This document shows positions 1-7,654 of a stretch of DNA of 8,463 nucleotides, piece after piece. Position numbers and translations under genes: made by a program. The stretch lies in assembly GCA_018821745.1 (NCBI GenBank), contig JAHJLU010000521.1:1-8463 (forward strand), read 5' to 3'. The notes beneath the pieces were generated by a model. The model was not told the DNA's origin. It saw only the letters and a program-made list of their open reading frames with translations, and made no database searches. Source of the stretch: Myxococcota bacterium (lineage in GTDB: Bacteria; Myxococcota_A; Polyangia; HGW-17). The stretch's first letter is position 1. The number at the start of each line of letters is the position of its first letter.

Positions 1-2
1 CC

Positions 3-1679
3 CACGCCGCATCAATTCTTCAGGGTATCCTCCGACAGTCTCCAGGACATGGCCACGCGCTCCTTGAGCAATACCTGCTCACCGGCAAGGGAACGCTCCC
101 CTCTCCATCCCAGTACGTGAGTCGCCGGGAGCTTGCCAAGGTGTGGCTCAGCCTCGGCATGGCACAAGAGATCCCCTCCGAGAAAAAGAAGCGTTGCATA
201 ACGGCCCAGAAATACTGGTACATGCCGGAAACATCCATCTGTATCGCACAGGCCATTCTCCGGGGCGCCGGAGAGCTTGAGACCACGGAGGATCACCTGG
301 CCCACCTGACCCCCTATCCCATTCCCCAGGTGAAACTGCTCAGGGTAGAGTATTTCATAAAGCAACTCAACCCGGACAAGGCACTTAAATCACTGGTCTC
401 CCTCAAGACGTGCAAAACCTGTGACCAGGGTGCAATTGCATCCCTCGCCCTCGCCACGGCGATCCTCATTGAGGATCGTGACGCGGTGAAAAAAACCTGT
501 GCGGGGAAACAATCCCCGGCCATGATCCACCAATGCCTCGAGGGGGCCCTCGATTTACGGGAGTGGCCGCTGGTAAAAAATCTCGTGAAGCAGCTCCCGC
601 AGGGCGTGATCCCCTCCCTCATCAGGCAGGCGATCTTCTCCCATTCCCTCGCTCCCGCCTTTTTACCAATCCCCAAAAAGCTCCTCCCCTATGAAGCAAA
701 AATTCTTGCCAGGACCCTGATTGCCGCACAAAAATATTCACTGGCCATCCAGTTGCTTGTGGCAAATCAGAAGGAGAATGGACGGAACCACTCTTTGGAC
801 CTGGTAATGGCCAGAGCCTACGCGGCCATGGGGAGAAACTCCCGTGCCCTCTCCATTTTGGACACGGTCCGACCCCACATTCTCAACCATCCACGAAGCC
901 TCTTTGAGACCGCACGGATTTACCTGAGGCTCAATAAATTGGGGGCCGCCCAGTCCATTGCCGCGAGGATCTCGAAGATTGTCCCGGAGGGCTATCGCTC
1001 GTTGTTTCTTAAGTGTTTGATCTATCTCCATAAAAAAGCATATGACAAGGCCACCAAGAGCCTCGAGGAGGCGACCAAGGTGACCACGCTGAATCCCAAT
1101 TTGCTCACAGCCAGGGCCCGTATCCTGTTTTTTGAGGGCAAATACCCTGACGCCATAAAGGCCATTGAGCAAGCGGTCGCCATTGATCTGGAGAATCCCC
1201 GATATTTCGAAACGCTGGCCCGGTACTCTCGCCATTACAAGCAAGCCCACTACGGTATCTATTATCTGAAGGCCGCTGCGAAATACCGGGCCCTGGCAGC
1301 CCCCTACCAGGCATCCAGAGTTCTGGCCACCTATGGGGAAACCCTGGACATAAAAACCATGAGGGATGAAAAATCCAAAGTTGTGGCCCAGTTGGAGAGA
1401 ATCAAAAAACTCCACCCGCGGGCCCTCGCGTTTCTGGCAGAGTGGCAGCACAACCAGGACATGAACAGCAAAAAAGCCATTGTTCTCATGGAACAAGCCA
1501 TCGCCCTCGCGCCTGATTTACCGGTACATTCCTATAAACTGGCCACGTGGCTGGCCACGTCCCAACCGAAAAAGGCTATCAAAATTCTCGAAAAATTGAT
1601 CGTCGCATACAGTTATCACGCCATCACCCCAATGGCTGAGACCCTTCTGGCAACGTTACGGAAGGGAGTCACCCCATGA
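3..1679 (+). CDS. TPR-repeat protein, N-terminus cut by window edge
   Basis: The reading frame is open to the left window edge. The codons before the GTG at 117 continue the same helical-repeat character (residues such as LRQSPGHGHALLEQYLLTGK), so the true start lies upstream and GTG 117 is probably internal. 558 residues are visible. The C-terminal two thirds carry degenerate TPR units with the usual small/large residue pattern. The clearest run from about visible residue 364 to 398 (LLTARARILFFEGKYPDAIK, then IEQAVAIDLENPRYFETLA). Others lie near residues 232-290 and 475-530, the last with KAIVLMEQAIALAPDLPVHS. No catalytic motif is seen. TPR superhelices bind peptides or partner proteins, so a scaffold or adaptor role for the downstream membrane proteins is inferred. 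A signal peptide or membrane anchor cannot be judged because the N-terminus is missing. The stop overlaps the next gene's ATG (ATGA), so the two are probably translationally coupled. Cysteines are unusually frequent in the middle third, including a C-x2-C at visible residues 137/140. Confidence 0.85.
   Translation, partial: HAASILQGILRQSPGHGHALLEQYLLTGKGTLPSPSQYVSRRELAKVWLSLGMAQEIPSEKKKRCITAQKYWYMPETSICIAQAILRGAGELETTEDHLAHLTPYPIPQVKLLRVEYFIKQLNPDKALKSLVSLKTCKTCDQGAIASLALATAILIEDRDAVKKTCAGKQSPAMIHQCLEGALDLREWPLVKNLVKQLPQGVIPSLIRQAIFSHSLAPAFLPIPKKLLPYEAKILARTLIAAQKYSLAIQLLVANQKENGRNHSLDLVMARAYAAMGRNSRALSILDTVRPHILNHPRSLFETARIYLRLNKLGAAQSIAARISKIVPEGYRSLFLKCLIYLHKKAYDKATKSLEEATKVTTLNPNLLTARARILFFEGKYPDAIKAIEQAVAIDLENPRYFETLARYSRHYKQAHYGIYYLKAAAKYRALAAPYQASRVLATYGETLDIKTMRDEKSKVVAQLERIKKLHPRALAFLAEWQHNQDMNSKKAIVLMEQAIALAPDLPVHSYKLATWLATSQPKKAIKILEKLIVAYSYHAITPMAETLLATLRKGVTP
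1661..1668 (+). promoter_or_regulatory. Ribosome binding site of the HEAT-repeat membrane gene
   Basis: The purine-rich GAAGGGAG lies inside the end of the TPR gene, 7 nt before the ATG at 1676. It fits a Shine-Dalgarno sequence and supports that start codon despite the 4-nt overlap with the upstream gene. Confidence 0.6.
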
Positions 1680-3061
1680 AGAAACCCTCCCAGGACCTCA
1701 AACCAAAAAAGGAAATGAAACCGGCAAAACAGAACTTCATGTATCGATGGCTGCGACACCGAGGGTTCATTCTCTTCTACACCGCTATCTGTGGGGCGCT
1801 CCTCTATGGATATTCACAGTGGGCCTTCGGGTTTATCCGGCATGAGTCAAAGAGCCTCTCCACGGATTTCTGGCTTCGGTCCATTTTTTATGTTGGGCTC
1901 CTGTTTTTCTCGCTGGGCATATCCCTGACTTTTGACCTTTTTGTTAATTATTCCCGTTTTGTAAACCACTTTTTCGGAGCAAAAACCAGGGAAGGAGACA
2001 CCTCCTTTAATACAAGCCTCCTTCGAGGAGGACAGGCCCAATTCTATATCATTTTTCTCCTGGCCATCGGGTTCTCCTGGTGGGGCTTTGATCGTATCAA
2101 CGATTCATTCCATGCCTGGTATAAAACATATGGCCAGTACTATACGCGCCTGCGCTCTCCCCGTGAAGATGACCGAATCAAAGCCATCGCTCACCTGGCA
2201 ACCATCCATAACAAGCAAACCGCTGCCCTCCTCAAGAGCAAAATCATTGGAGGGACACCTGGCGAAAAATTGACCGCCATCTGGATGGCCGGAAAAAGTG
2301 ATTTCAACAGTCCCATAGTCATTGAATCACTGGAAGAAGCCATGAAAACCACGGTCAGGCCAATCAAAGAGGCGACGCTGCTCTCCCTGAGCCGGGTTGT
2401 TAGCAATCCCAAAATCAGCACATTGCGTGAAATCGAGGCGCTCCTCAAGGAGTCACTCAACAGCGGAAAAGCACCTCACCCCACCCTCCTTTTCTCCGCC
2501 GCGTTTCTGAGGAGCCCCGAATTTCTGGATCTGTTCTTCGACCTCTTCACTATCAACGATGAGACCACAAGGGTGGTACTCACCTACGCCATCGTGTGGG
2601 TCAAGGGTGCGACACCCCAAAAAGAGCGACGGATTATCTCCCAGCTCAGCGCGGGCCTTGACAGTAAATCCCGGCGGGTGAAGTGCATGGCTACCATTGG
2701 CCTCACCTTCAAATACGAGTCCCTGGATGATCCCATCATGAGTAAGCTCCGGCGCGAGTTTGAAGCAAAAAAATCGGACTTTACCTGTCCCCCGGAGATC
2801 TTCTCCCTCCACCCGCTGGGGACCAAAGAGGACACCATCAACATCACCCGCCTCTCCATCAGAGGGTTCAAATACCCCGCCTTCGGCAAGGTACGATACC
2901 GCGAACGGATTTTGAGGATTTTGGCCCTCAACCGGGACGACTCCATGATTCCCTGGTTCCTGCGCATCGAAAAGAACCCCCATCTTCCCGAGTACCTGCG
3001 TGCTTTGGCGGGACAGGCTGCCCGGAAAAAGTTCGATAATTCAAAGGTCGTGGACTGGTGA
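1676..3061 (+). CDS. Membrane-anchored HEAT-like repeat protein
   Basis: This 461-residue protein has a strongly basic N-terminus (residues 1-29, rich in Lys and Arg) followed by three hydrophobic segments at about 30-54, 68-91 and 121-138. The loop between segments 2 and 3 is also basic. By the positive-inside rule the N-terminus is cytoplasmic and everything after about residue 140 is outside the membrane. That long region consists of paired amphipathic helices resembling HEAT or armadillo-type repeats (for example about 157-250, with DDRIKAIAHLATIHNKQTAA, and 300-350). Typical hallmarks are the D-x-x-x-R-x-x-A-I-x-x-L patterns. No enzymatic motif is visible. HEAT arrays usually bind proteins, so a membrane-tethered scaffold for the neighbouring glycosyltransferase-like proteins is inferred. 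The start is supported by a good upstream ribosome binding site and by the ATGA overlap with the TPR gene. The stop overlaps the next gene's GTG. The TM-coding part is AT-rich compared with the flanks (about 37% GC in the line 1921-1980). The family was not recognised by name. Confidence 0.85.
   Translation: MKKPSQDLKPKKEMKPAKQNFMYRWLRHRGFILFYTAICGALLYGYSQWAFGFIRHESKSLSTDFWLRSIFYVGLLFFSLGISLTFDLFVNYSRFVNHFFGAKTREGDTSFNTSLLRGGQAQFYIIFLLAIGFSWWGFDRINDSFHAWYKTYGQYYTRLRSPREDDRIKAIAHLATIHNKQTAALLKSKIIGGTPGEKLTAIWMAGKSDFNSPIVIESLEEAMKTTVRPIKEATLLSLSRVVSNPKISTLREIEALLKESLNSGKAPHPTLLFSAAFLRSPEFLDLFFDLFTINDETTRVVLTYAIVWVKGATPQKERRIISQLSAGLDSKSRRVKCMATIGLTFKYESLDDPIMSKLRREFEAKKSDFTCPPEIFSLHPLGTKEDTINITRLSIRGFKYPAFGKVRYRERILRILALNRDDSMIPWFLRIEKNPHLPEYLRALAGQAARKKFDNSKVVDW
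3043..3048 (+). promoter_or_regulatory. Weak ribosome binding site of the DUF2723 gene
   Basis: AAAGGT ends 9 nt before the GTG at 3058, inside the 3' end of the HEAT-repeat gene. It is only a moderate Shine-Dalgarno match. Together with the GTGA stop/start overlap it suggests that translation of this gene depends on ribosomes finishing the upstream gene. Confidence 0.4.
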
Positions 3062-4941
3062 ACTTCAAAAAGGCGAAACAGATCCTGGTTGCCCATGAGG
3101 GGACCATCTCCCTTCACCTCGCCTGGCTGATTCCTTTTGTTGTGTACATTATCTCCCTGCCTCCCGGCGTAACCTGGGGTGACAGTCCCGAGCTTTCCAA
3201 CGCGGCGATCACCCTCGGGGTGGCACACCCCAGCGGCTACCCCCTCTTCACGCTGCTGGGGAAGCTCTTCTCACTGCTCCCTTTTTCCACTCCCGCCTTC
3301 GGGATCGGCCTCATGGATGCCCTGCTCGAGGCACTGGCAGTGCTCTTTGTGTTCCTCTCCATCCGGCAGATTACGGGCCGTACATGGATCTCTCTTTTCT
3401 CGGCTCTCTTCTTTGCCTTCACCTACACCTTCTGGATGCACGGACGCATCGTGGAAGTGTATGCGCTCAATAATTTTCTCCTGGGGGGGGTCCTGTACTC
3501 CATGATCCGCTGGATTAAGGAGCGAAAACTCAAACACCTCTACCTGATGTCACTCTTCTTCGGGCTTGGTTTTACCAACCATCTGACCATGGTGCTGTTT
3601 TTTCCCGCCGTGGTTTTCCTCTTTCTCTCCACACAGCCCCGACAAATCTTTCGCCTCAAACCACTGGGAATCATGGTGGGAATCATCCTCACCCTCCAGC
3701 TCCTCTATCTGTATATCCCCTGGGCTGCTGCCCACAGCGGTGGTGACACCCTTGCCTGGAACAGCCCAACCTCGTGGAGCCGTTTTTTCTATCATGTCAC
3801 GGGGCGTGAGTATGCTGTTTTCCGTAAGGGCAGCTCTCTGGAGGCCGGGATCAATCGGTTCGCCCTCACCTTCATCAAGGAATTCGGCGTCATGGGCAGT
3901 TTTCTCACCCTGGTCGGGGCCATTGAGTTGCTGCTCAGCAACTGGCGTCTTGGTGTCACCCTCCTCATCTCCTTTGCGGCCATGGTGATCTATAACGCCA
4001 CCTATGCGGTTCAGGACATTACCTCCTATTACATGGCCCCCTATATGATATGCGCCGTCTCCATGGGAGTGGGCATCTCGTGGCTCAGTACCGTCCGTGC
4101 CGGGAAGGGTCGTTTTTCACAATATGCGGAGTATGTCTTCCCCCTGCTGCTGATCCTTGCCGGCCTCCATCTCTATGGTCAGAATCGCTCCCTCAAATAT
4201 CGTGACAACCTGGCCCACTATTTCGGTGAACAGGCCTTTGGCGCCTTGCCGGCCCGATCCATCCTCATTACCGACATCGACGGGCCCTCGTTTGCCATGA
4301 TGTACCAGGCATACGCTGTTCACAATGACCCCTCCCGGGTGGTCATCACCAAGGGAATGTATTCCGACAAGGGCAAGGTATGGTACAGGGACTTTCTGCG
4401 CAAACGGCACCCCGGAGTACAATGGCCCCCGGAGGGTACCTATGGTGACTCCATTATCCGAAAACTCATCGCGATGAACTATGGGACCCATCAGTTGTTC
4501 ACCGCGTTTTATTTTCGTACTCCCCTGACACCCTACCAATATGTCAACAGGGGCTGGATCTCCCGTATCCTGCTCCCAAAAGATATTCCCGAGGGCGTAA
4601 AACCCAACTCCGATCTTCGCTGGGCCTACCTCACCACCGTAAAATATGTGGGGCAAAATGAATGGTACCCCAACTCCGTGACCACCTTCTCCCCCGGGGA
4701 TATCCTGGGATGTGTGGCTGAGTGGATCTTCAAACACAAGGGAGTAAACGTGACCTGGGAGATCACCCATCCATCGGGGAAAACCCTTGGCCGGTTCAGC
4801 CGGTTCGTCTCCGCTGCCGAGCCCATCTCCGCTTACAAAATGAAAATTTTACCAACCCATATCTACCCGGGAACCTTTACGTGCAGCATTACCATCAACG
4901 GTTCCACAGGGTCGGTGCTACCATTCACCGTTTCCCGCTGA
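3058..4941 (+). CDS. DUF2723/TMEM260-type GT-C membrane glycosyltransferase-like protein
   Basis: The 627-residue polytopic membrane protein has about ten hydrophobic segments (for example 19-35, 83-101, 109-126, 161-190, 204-222, 277-295, 298-313, 322-345, 359-373). Just after TM1 comes the DUF2723 signature: PPGVTWGDSPELSNAA with acidic D42 and E45, followed by LGVAHPSGYPLFTLLGKLF (H57, P58, G60, Y61, P62). Another family-typical stretch is WNSPTSWSRFFYHVTGREY (234-252). DUF2723 shares the GT-C architecture in which an acidic residue of the first extracytoplasmic loop is catalytic. The eukaryotic relative TMEM260 is an O-mannosyltransferase of the ER. The bacterial substrate is unknown, so transfer of a lipid-linked sugar to an envelope acceptor is inference. 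Residues about 375-627 form an extracytoplasmic tail ending in an Ig-like module (C552, W567, C609). The GTG start overlaps the upstream stop (GTGA). No in-frame ATG precedes TM1, so GTG is the likely start. A run of eight G encodes L142-V145. Confidence 0.88.
   Translation: MNFKKAKQILVAHEGTISLHLAWLIPFVVYIISLPPGVTWGDSPELSNAAITLGVAHPSGYPLFTLLGKLFSLLPFSTPAFGIGLMDALLEALAVLFVFLSIRQITGRTWISLFSALFFAFTYTFWMHGRIVEVYALNNFLLGGVLYSMIRWIKERKLKHLYLMSLFFGLGFTNHLTMVLFFPAVVFLFLSTQPRQIFRLKPLGIMVGIILTLQLLYLYIPWAAAHSGGDTLAWNSPTSWSRFFYHVTGREYAVFRKGSSLEAGINRFALTFIKEFGVMGSFLTLVGAIELLLSNWRLGVTLLISFAAMVIYNATYAVQDITSYYMAPYMICAVSMGVGISWLSTVRAGKGRFSQYAEYVFPLLLILAGLHLYGQNRSLKYRDNLAHYFGEQAFGALPARSILITDIDGPSFAMMYQAYAVHNDPSRVVITKGMYSDKGKVWYRDFLRKRHPGVQWPPEGTYGDSIIRKLIAMNYGTHQLFTAFYFRTPLTPYQYVNRGWISRILLPKDIPEGVKPNSDLRWAYLTTVKYVGQNEWYPNSVTTFSPGDILGCVAEWIFKHKGVNVTWEITHPSGKTLGRFSRFVSAAEPISAYKMKILPTHIYPGTFTCSITINGSTGSVLPFTVSR
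3483..3490 (+). repeat. Homopolymeric G8 tract inside the DUF2723 gene
   Basis: Eight consecutive G sit in codons 142-145 (L-G-G-V) within a membrane segment. A slip of one base would shift the frame in the first quarter of the protein and remove most TM segments and the C-terminal domain. The tract is long enough to be slippage-prone, but the sequence shown is in frame. Confidence 0.85.
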
Positions 4942-4943
4942 TC

Positions 4944-4950
4944 GAGGAAA
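4944..4950 (+). promoter_or_regulatory. Ribosome binding site of the PTPS-related membrane gene
   Basis: GAGGAAA lies in the 13-nt gap after the DUF2723 stop codon. The GAGG core is 7 nt before the GTG at 4955. It supports the GTG start over the next in-frame ATG at codon 17, which would delete half of the first membrane segment. Confidence 0.55.
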
Positions 4951-4954
4951 ACCC

Positions 4955-7654
4955 GTGAGCATTAAACGATTCTATAAACCCGTTTTTTTGCCCATCGCTC
5001 TGATGGCAGCCGGGTTGTGGCTTTTTTTTGGTTCTCTGTTGGGCCAGTGGGCGGGAGTCGCCCTCATCATCACCGGTCTTTACCTGGCGGGCCGCTCCCT
5101 GATCCCCCGCATCCCGCCCGAGGTTAAGGACCGACTGACTCCTCTTGTGTTCCCCGCACTCCTGCTGGGCTTGATGATCAGTGCCTACCATAAATTGCTC
5201 ATGGGTCGAATGCCCTGGATAGCCGACCACAGCGTCCATCAATCAAAGGCCTGGATTTTATGGAACAAGCTCCTTCCAAACATGCATCTCACGGGGTGGA
5301 CTCACTTCGCCGGTCCCGGAGGGTATCCGGCGGAGACCCTCTATCCCCCCTTTGCGGATCTGTATATCGTGCTCGTGAGGGCTCTCACCTTTGGACTCCT
5401 CTCCTGGGAGGCCACCTATGCGGTGGCGTTCTTCGCCTTCCTCGTCTTTTATGTGCTCACCTTTTATTACGTGGGCAACCGCATGGGAGGAAAGGTCGCA
5501 GGATTTGTGGCCGGACTCTTCGCCATGGTGGATGTGGGTGCCTTTCGGCAGGGCGGCTTTATCTTCACCGTGCGCTGGGGTGTTTGGCCCCTCACCCTCT
5601 CGGTGGCCCTCACGCTGCTGACTCTCACCTTCCTGAACGACTACCTGAAGGAAAAGCGGAGCCCAAAATGGGCGATAATCGCCGGCTCCATATCGCTGCT
5701 GACACACCCCATGTCTCTCATGCTCATCCTTCCTGCCTCCTTTTTTATGGCGTGGTTTTATTTCGCCCATGGCAGGAAACTGGGTGATCTGTTCTGGCGG
5801 TCCGTGCTCGTCTTCTGTGGAGCCTGCGCCCTCTCGGCCTGGTGGCTTATCCCCTTCTTCCACTACGGAACCGAATATTCCGCCCACGTGAGCGCCCTCT
5901 CTGGCACCATCAACAACCTCGCCTCGGGGCTCATGGATCCCGCCCCCTGGGGCAGTGCCTGGTCCTGGGCAGCAGCGCTGGGGATCCTGGGGGGCGTTGA
6001 ACTGTGGCGACGTGGCTCCGCCTTTGCCATGGCCTTGATCGCCACCTCAGCCTTCGCACTCCTGGGGAGCACCACCACATTTCTGGCGGGACTGGGGCTC
6101 TTTGACCTCATGCCCATGTTGCGTCATGTGCAGTTTCCCCGATTTTTACTCTTCGTCAAAGCAACAGCCTATCTGGCCGGTGGGTATTACGTGGGACAAG
6201 TGCTCCTGAAAAAGGTCACAACCAAAAACCGGCCCTCCCGTCCCTGGGCAGTCACCATGATCTCGCTGGCCATTCTCTCGGCACTGACCCTGCCTCTCCT
6301 CCATCACCTTTATGAAAAGAAGATCAAGCCGCTTTCGGATTTTCCAACCCGACCACCCATGCGCGCAGGGCTCCAAAAGATTGCCCGGATTCTCCAAAAG
6401 GACGCCGCCGACAAGGGAGGCTTTTTCCGGGTCGTGCTCGCGGGCAGTTTTGGTGAACATCGTACCACAGGGTTCCCTCTCCTGGTCGATCGCCCCTTTG
6501 TGAAGTTCACCTTTGTTCCCTCCGACACGTATAAATATCGTTCCAAGACCGCGGTCTCCCACATTCCCAACACAGAGCAGGAGATGAAACTCATGAATGT
6601 GGCCTACGTCGTCTCCGTGGGGCCATACTCCCTCAAGGGGATCACCGAGATAGCCCGGGAGGATGGCGTGTACCTGTATCGCTTCGATAAATACACCCCC
6701 CGGCGGGTCCACTGCGAAGGATGCAAGGCACAAATCCTCTCTTTTGAAGACAGAGAAGTTTCTCTCACGCTCTCCGACCTTCCCCCACAAGGAGGCTGGA
6801 TCCGCTTACCCATCTCACCCTTCCCCCGCTGGAAAGCATACAACAACGGCACCCCTCTCCCGATTCACCCCTATAAACCCACTTCACGGATAACCTATAT
6901 GGGCGTCTGGGCCAAAAACGGCAGCCTCACCTTCCGGTATGAACGGGAATGGCCGGACTGGACGGGAGATCTGATCACCCTCTTCATGCTGCTGCTGCTT
7001 ATTGTTCCCGCACGGTATTCATCTCCAGCTCTCTCCCGCATTGGAAACCGGGTGCATAAGCGGCTCAGCACCCTTTGGGATTTTGTTCTCCGCCGCTCCC
7101 CTCACCGCACCAGATGGTTCACCTGCACTGCGCTGATCATCGGTCTTTTTGCGGGGATTTTTATTCTCTTCTCAATCCGCTCTTTCAGTTCCCCCGCCCA
7201 GCTCTCTTTGTCCAAGGCCCATGTTACGGTCACCTCGGGGGGCACCTCCAAGGCCTGCACATGGTTTTACCCCCAGCGATTCCTCTGCGGTGAGGGCATC
7301 TCCTACGTGGGACTGGAATCACGCCTCGTGGGAGGAGAGGTGAGGACCGGCATTTTCCTCCACCCTTCCCGCGACAGGAAGTATCAACTCACCTGGAAGG
7401 GGGTCCTTCTGAAAAAAGGACTCACCCTGTTCGCTGCCATAGACGACGCAGCCAACACCACCCGAGGCCTCCCCCTCACCATCACCGCATCCTTTGATGG
7501 CAAACCGTTGGGAATAATCACCCTCAGGCGGCGTGGCGAGTTTCGCACAGCCCTTTTCCCCGTGACCGGGAAAAGTCGCGGGACATTGACCATCAACTTC
7601 TCCTCCTCTGCGGCGGGAGCAACCAACTGCCTTATTCTCCCCACCGCCAACTAG
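4955..7654 (+). CDS. PTPS-related/YfhO-like large GT-C-type membrane protein with extracytoplasmic beta domains
   Basis: The 899-residue protein has a polytopic N-terminal half: about 14 hydrophobic segments up to residue 450, then one at 671-686 and a last one at 722-741. It resembles the integral membrane family named '6-pyruvoyl-tetrahydropterin synthase-related' and the YfhO group. Visible hallmarks are MPWIADHSVH (D91, H92, H95) in the first large loop, GGYPAETLYPPFADLY (122-137), a THP motif at 250-252, and RHVQFPRFLLF (390-400), matching the QFP-R-F signature. Residues about 451-670 form an outside domain whose end (SPFPRWKAYNNGTPLP, 621-636) matches the 'W-x-A-x-x-N/D-G' beta module of YfhO proteins. 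A basic loop (687-721) sits between the last two TM segments and should be cytoplasmic, which places a second beta-rich domain (742-899) outside. Such proteins are presumed glycosyltransferases acting on lipid-linked sugars; despite the name no pterin chemistry is expected. It follows the DUF2723 gene by 13 nt and is probably the last gene of the operon. The exact substrate is unknown. Confidence 0.85.
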   Translation: MSIKRFYKPVFLPIALMAAGLWLFFGSLLGQWAGVALIITGLYLAGRSLIPRIPPEVKDRLTPLVFPALLLGLMISAYHKLLMGRMPWIADHSVHQSKAWILWNKLLPNMHLTGWTHFAGPGGYPAETLYPPFADLYIVLVRALTFGLLSWEATYAVAFFAFLVFYVLTFYYVGNRMGGKVAGFVAGLFAMVDVGAFRQGGFIFTVRWGVWPLTLSVALTLLTLTFLNDYLKEKRSPKWAIIAGSISLLTHPMSLMLILPASFFMAWFYFAHGRKLGDLFWRSVLVFCGACALSAWWLIPFFHYGTEYSAHVSALSGTINNLASGLMDPAPWGSAWSWAAALGILGGVELWRRGSAFAMALIATSAFALLGSTTTFLAGLGLFDLMPMLRHVQFPRFLLFVKATAYLAGGYYVGQVLLKKVTTKNRPSRPWAVTMISLAILSALTLPLLHHLYEKKIKPLSDFPTRPPMRAGLQKIARILQKDAADKGGFFRVVLAGSFGEHRTTGFPLLVDRPFVKFTFVPSDTYKYRSKTAVSHIPNTEQEMKLMNVAYVVSVGPYSLKGITEIAREDGVYLYRFDKYTPRRVHCEGCKAQILSFEDREVSLTLSDLPPQGGWIRLPISPFPRWKAYNNGTPLPIHPYKPTSRITYMGVWAKNGSLTFRYEREWPDWTGDLITLFMLLLLIVPARYSSPALSRIGNRVHKRLSTLWDFVLRRSPHRTRWFTCTALIIGLFAGIFILFSIRSFSSPAQLSLSKAHVTVTSGGTSKACTWFYPQRFLCGEGISYVGLESRLVGGEVRTGIFLHPSRDRKYQLTWKGVLLKKGLTLFAAIDDAANTTRGLPLTITASFDGKPLGIITLRRRGEFRTALFPVTGKSRGTLTINFSSSAAGATNCLILPTAN

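Noticed and set aside
738..1496. Long antisense open frame (252 codons) opposite the TPR gene
   Set aside because: It lies wholly opposite a well-supported TPR gene, its translation is rich in Gly/Val/Gln without a coherent domain, and the + strand frame explains the region.
1539..1560. Direct repeat CTGGCCACGT (two copies, 12-nt period) with a GCCACGTGGC palindrome
   Set aside because: It encodes L-A-T-W-L-A-T in a helical repeat of the TPR protein; repeated codons explain it better than an operator or attachment site.
2584..3228. Antisense open frame (214 codons) across the HEAT/DUF2723 junction
   Set aside because: It spans two coupled genes on the other strand and its translation is Arg/Ser-rich with no fold-like pattern; it is a shadow of codon bias.
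4117..4770. Antisense open frame (217 codons) opposite the DUF2723 gene
   Set aside because: It has no recognisable domain and is fully covered by a conserved membrane-protein frame.
5108..5200. Idea that the 'PTPS-related' label means a pterin enzyme
   Set aside because: The protein is a polytopic membrane protein with GT-C and YfhO-like features; no soluble pterin synthase zinc-binding His triad is seen.
6146..6790. Antisense open frame (214 codons) opposite the PTPS-related gene
   Set aside because: Its composition is typical of a reversed membrane-protein frame and there is no independent signal such as a ribosome site with a start.
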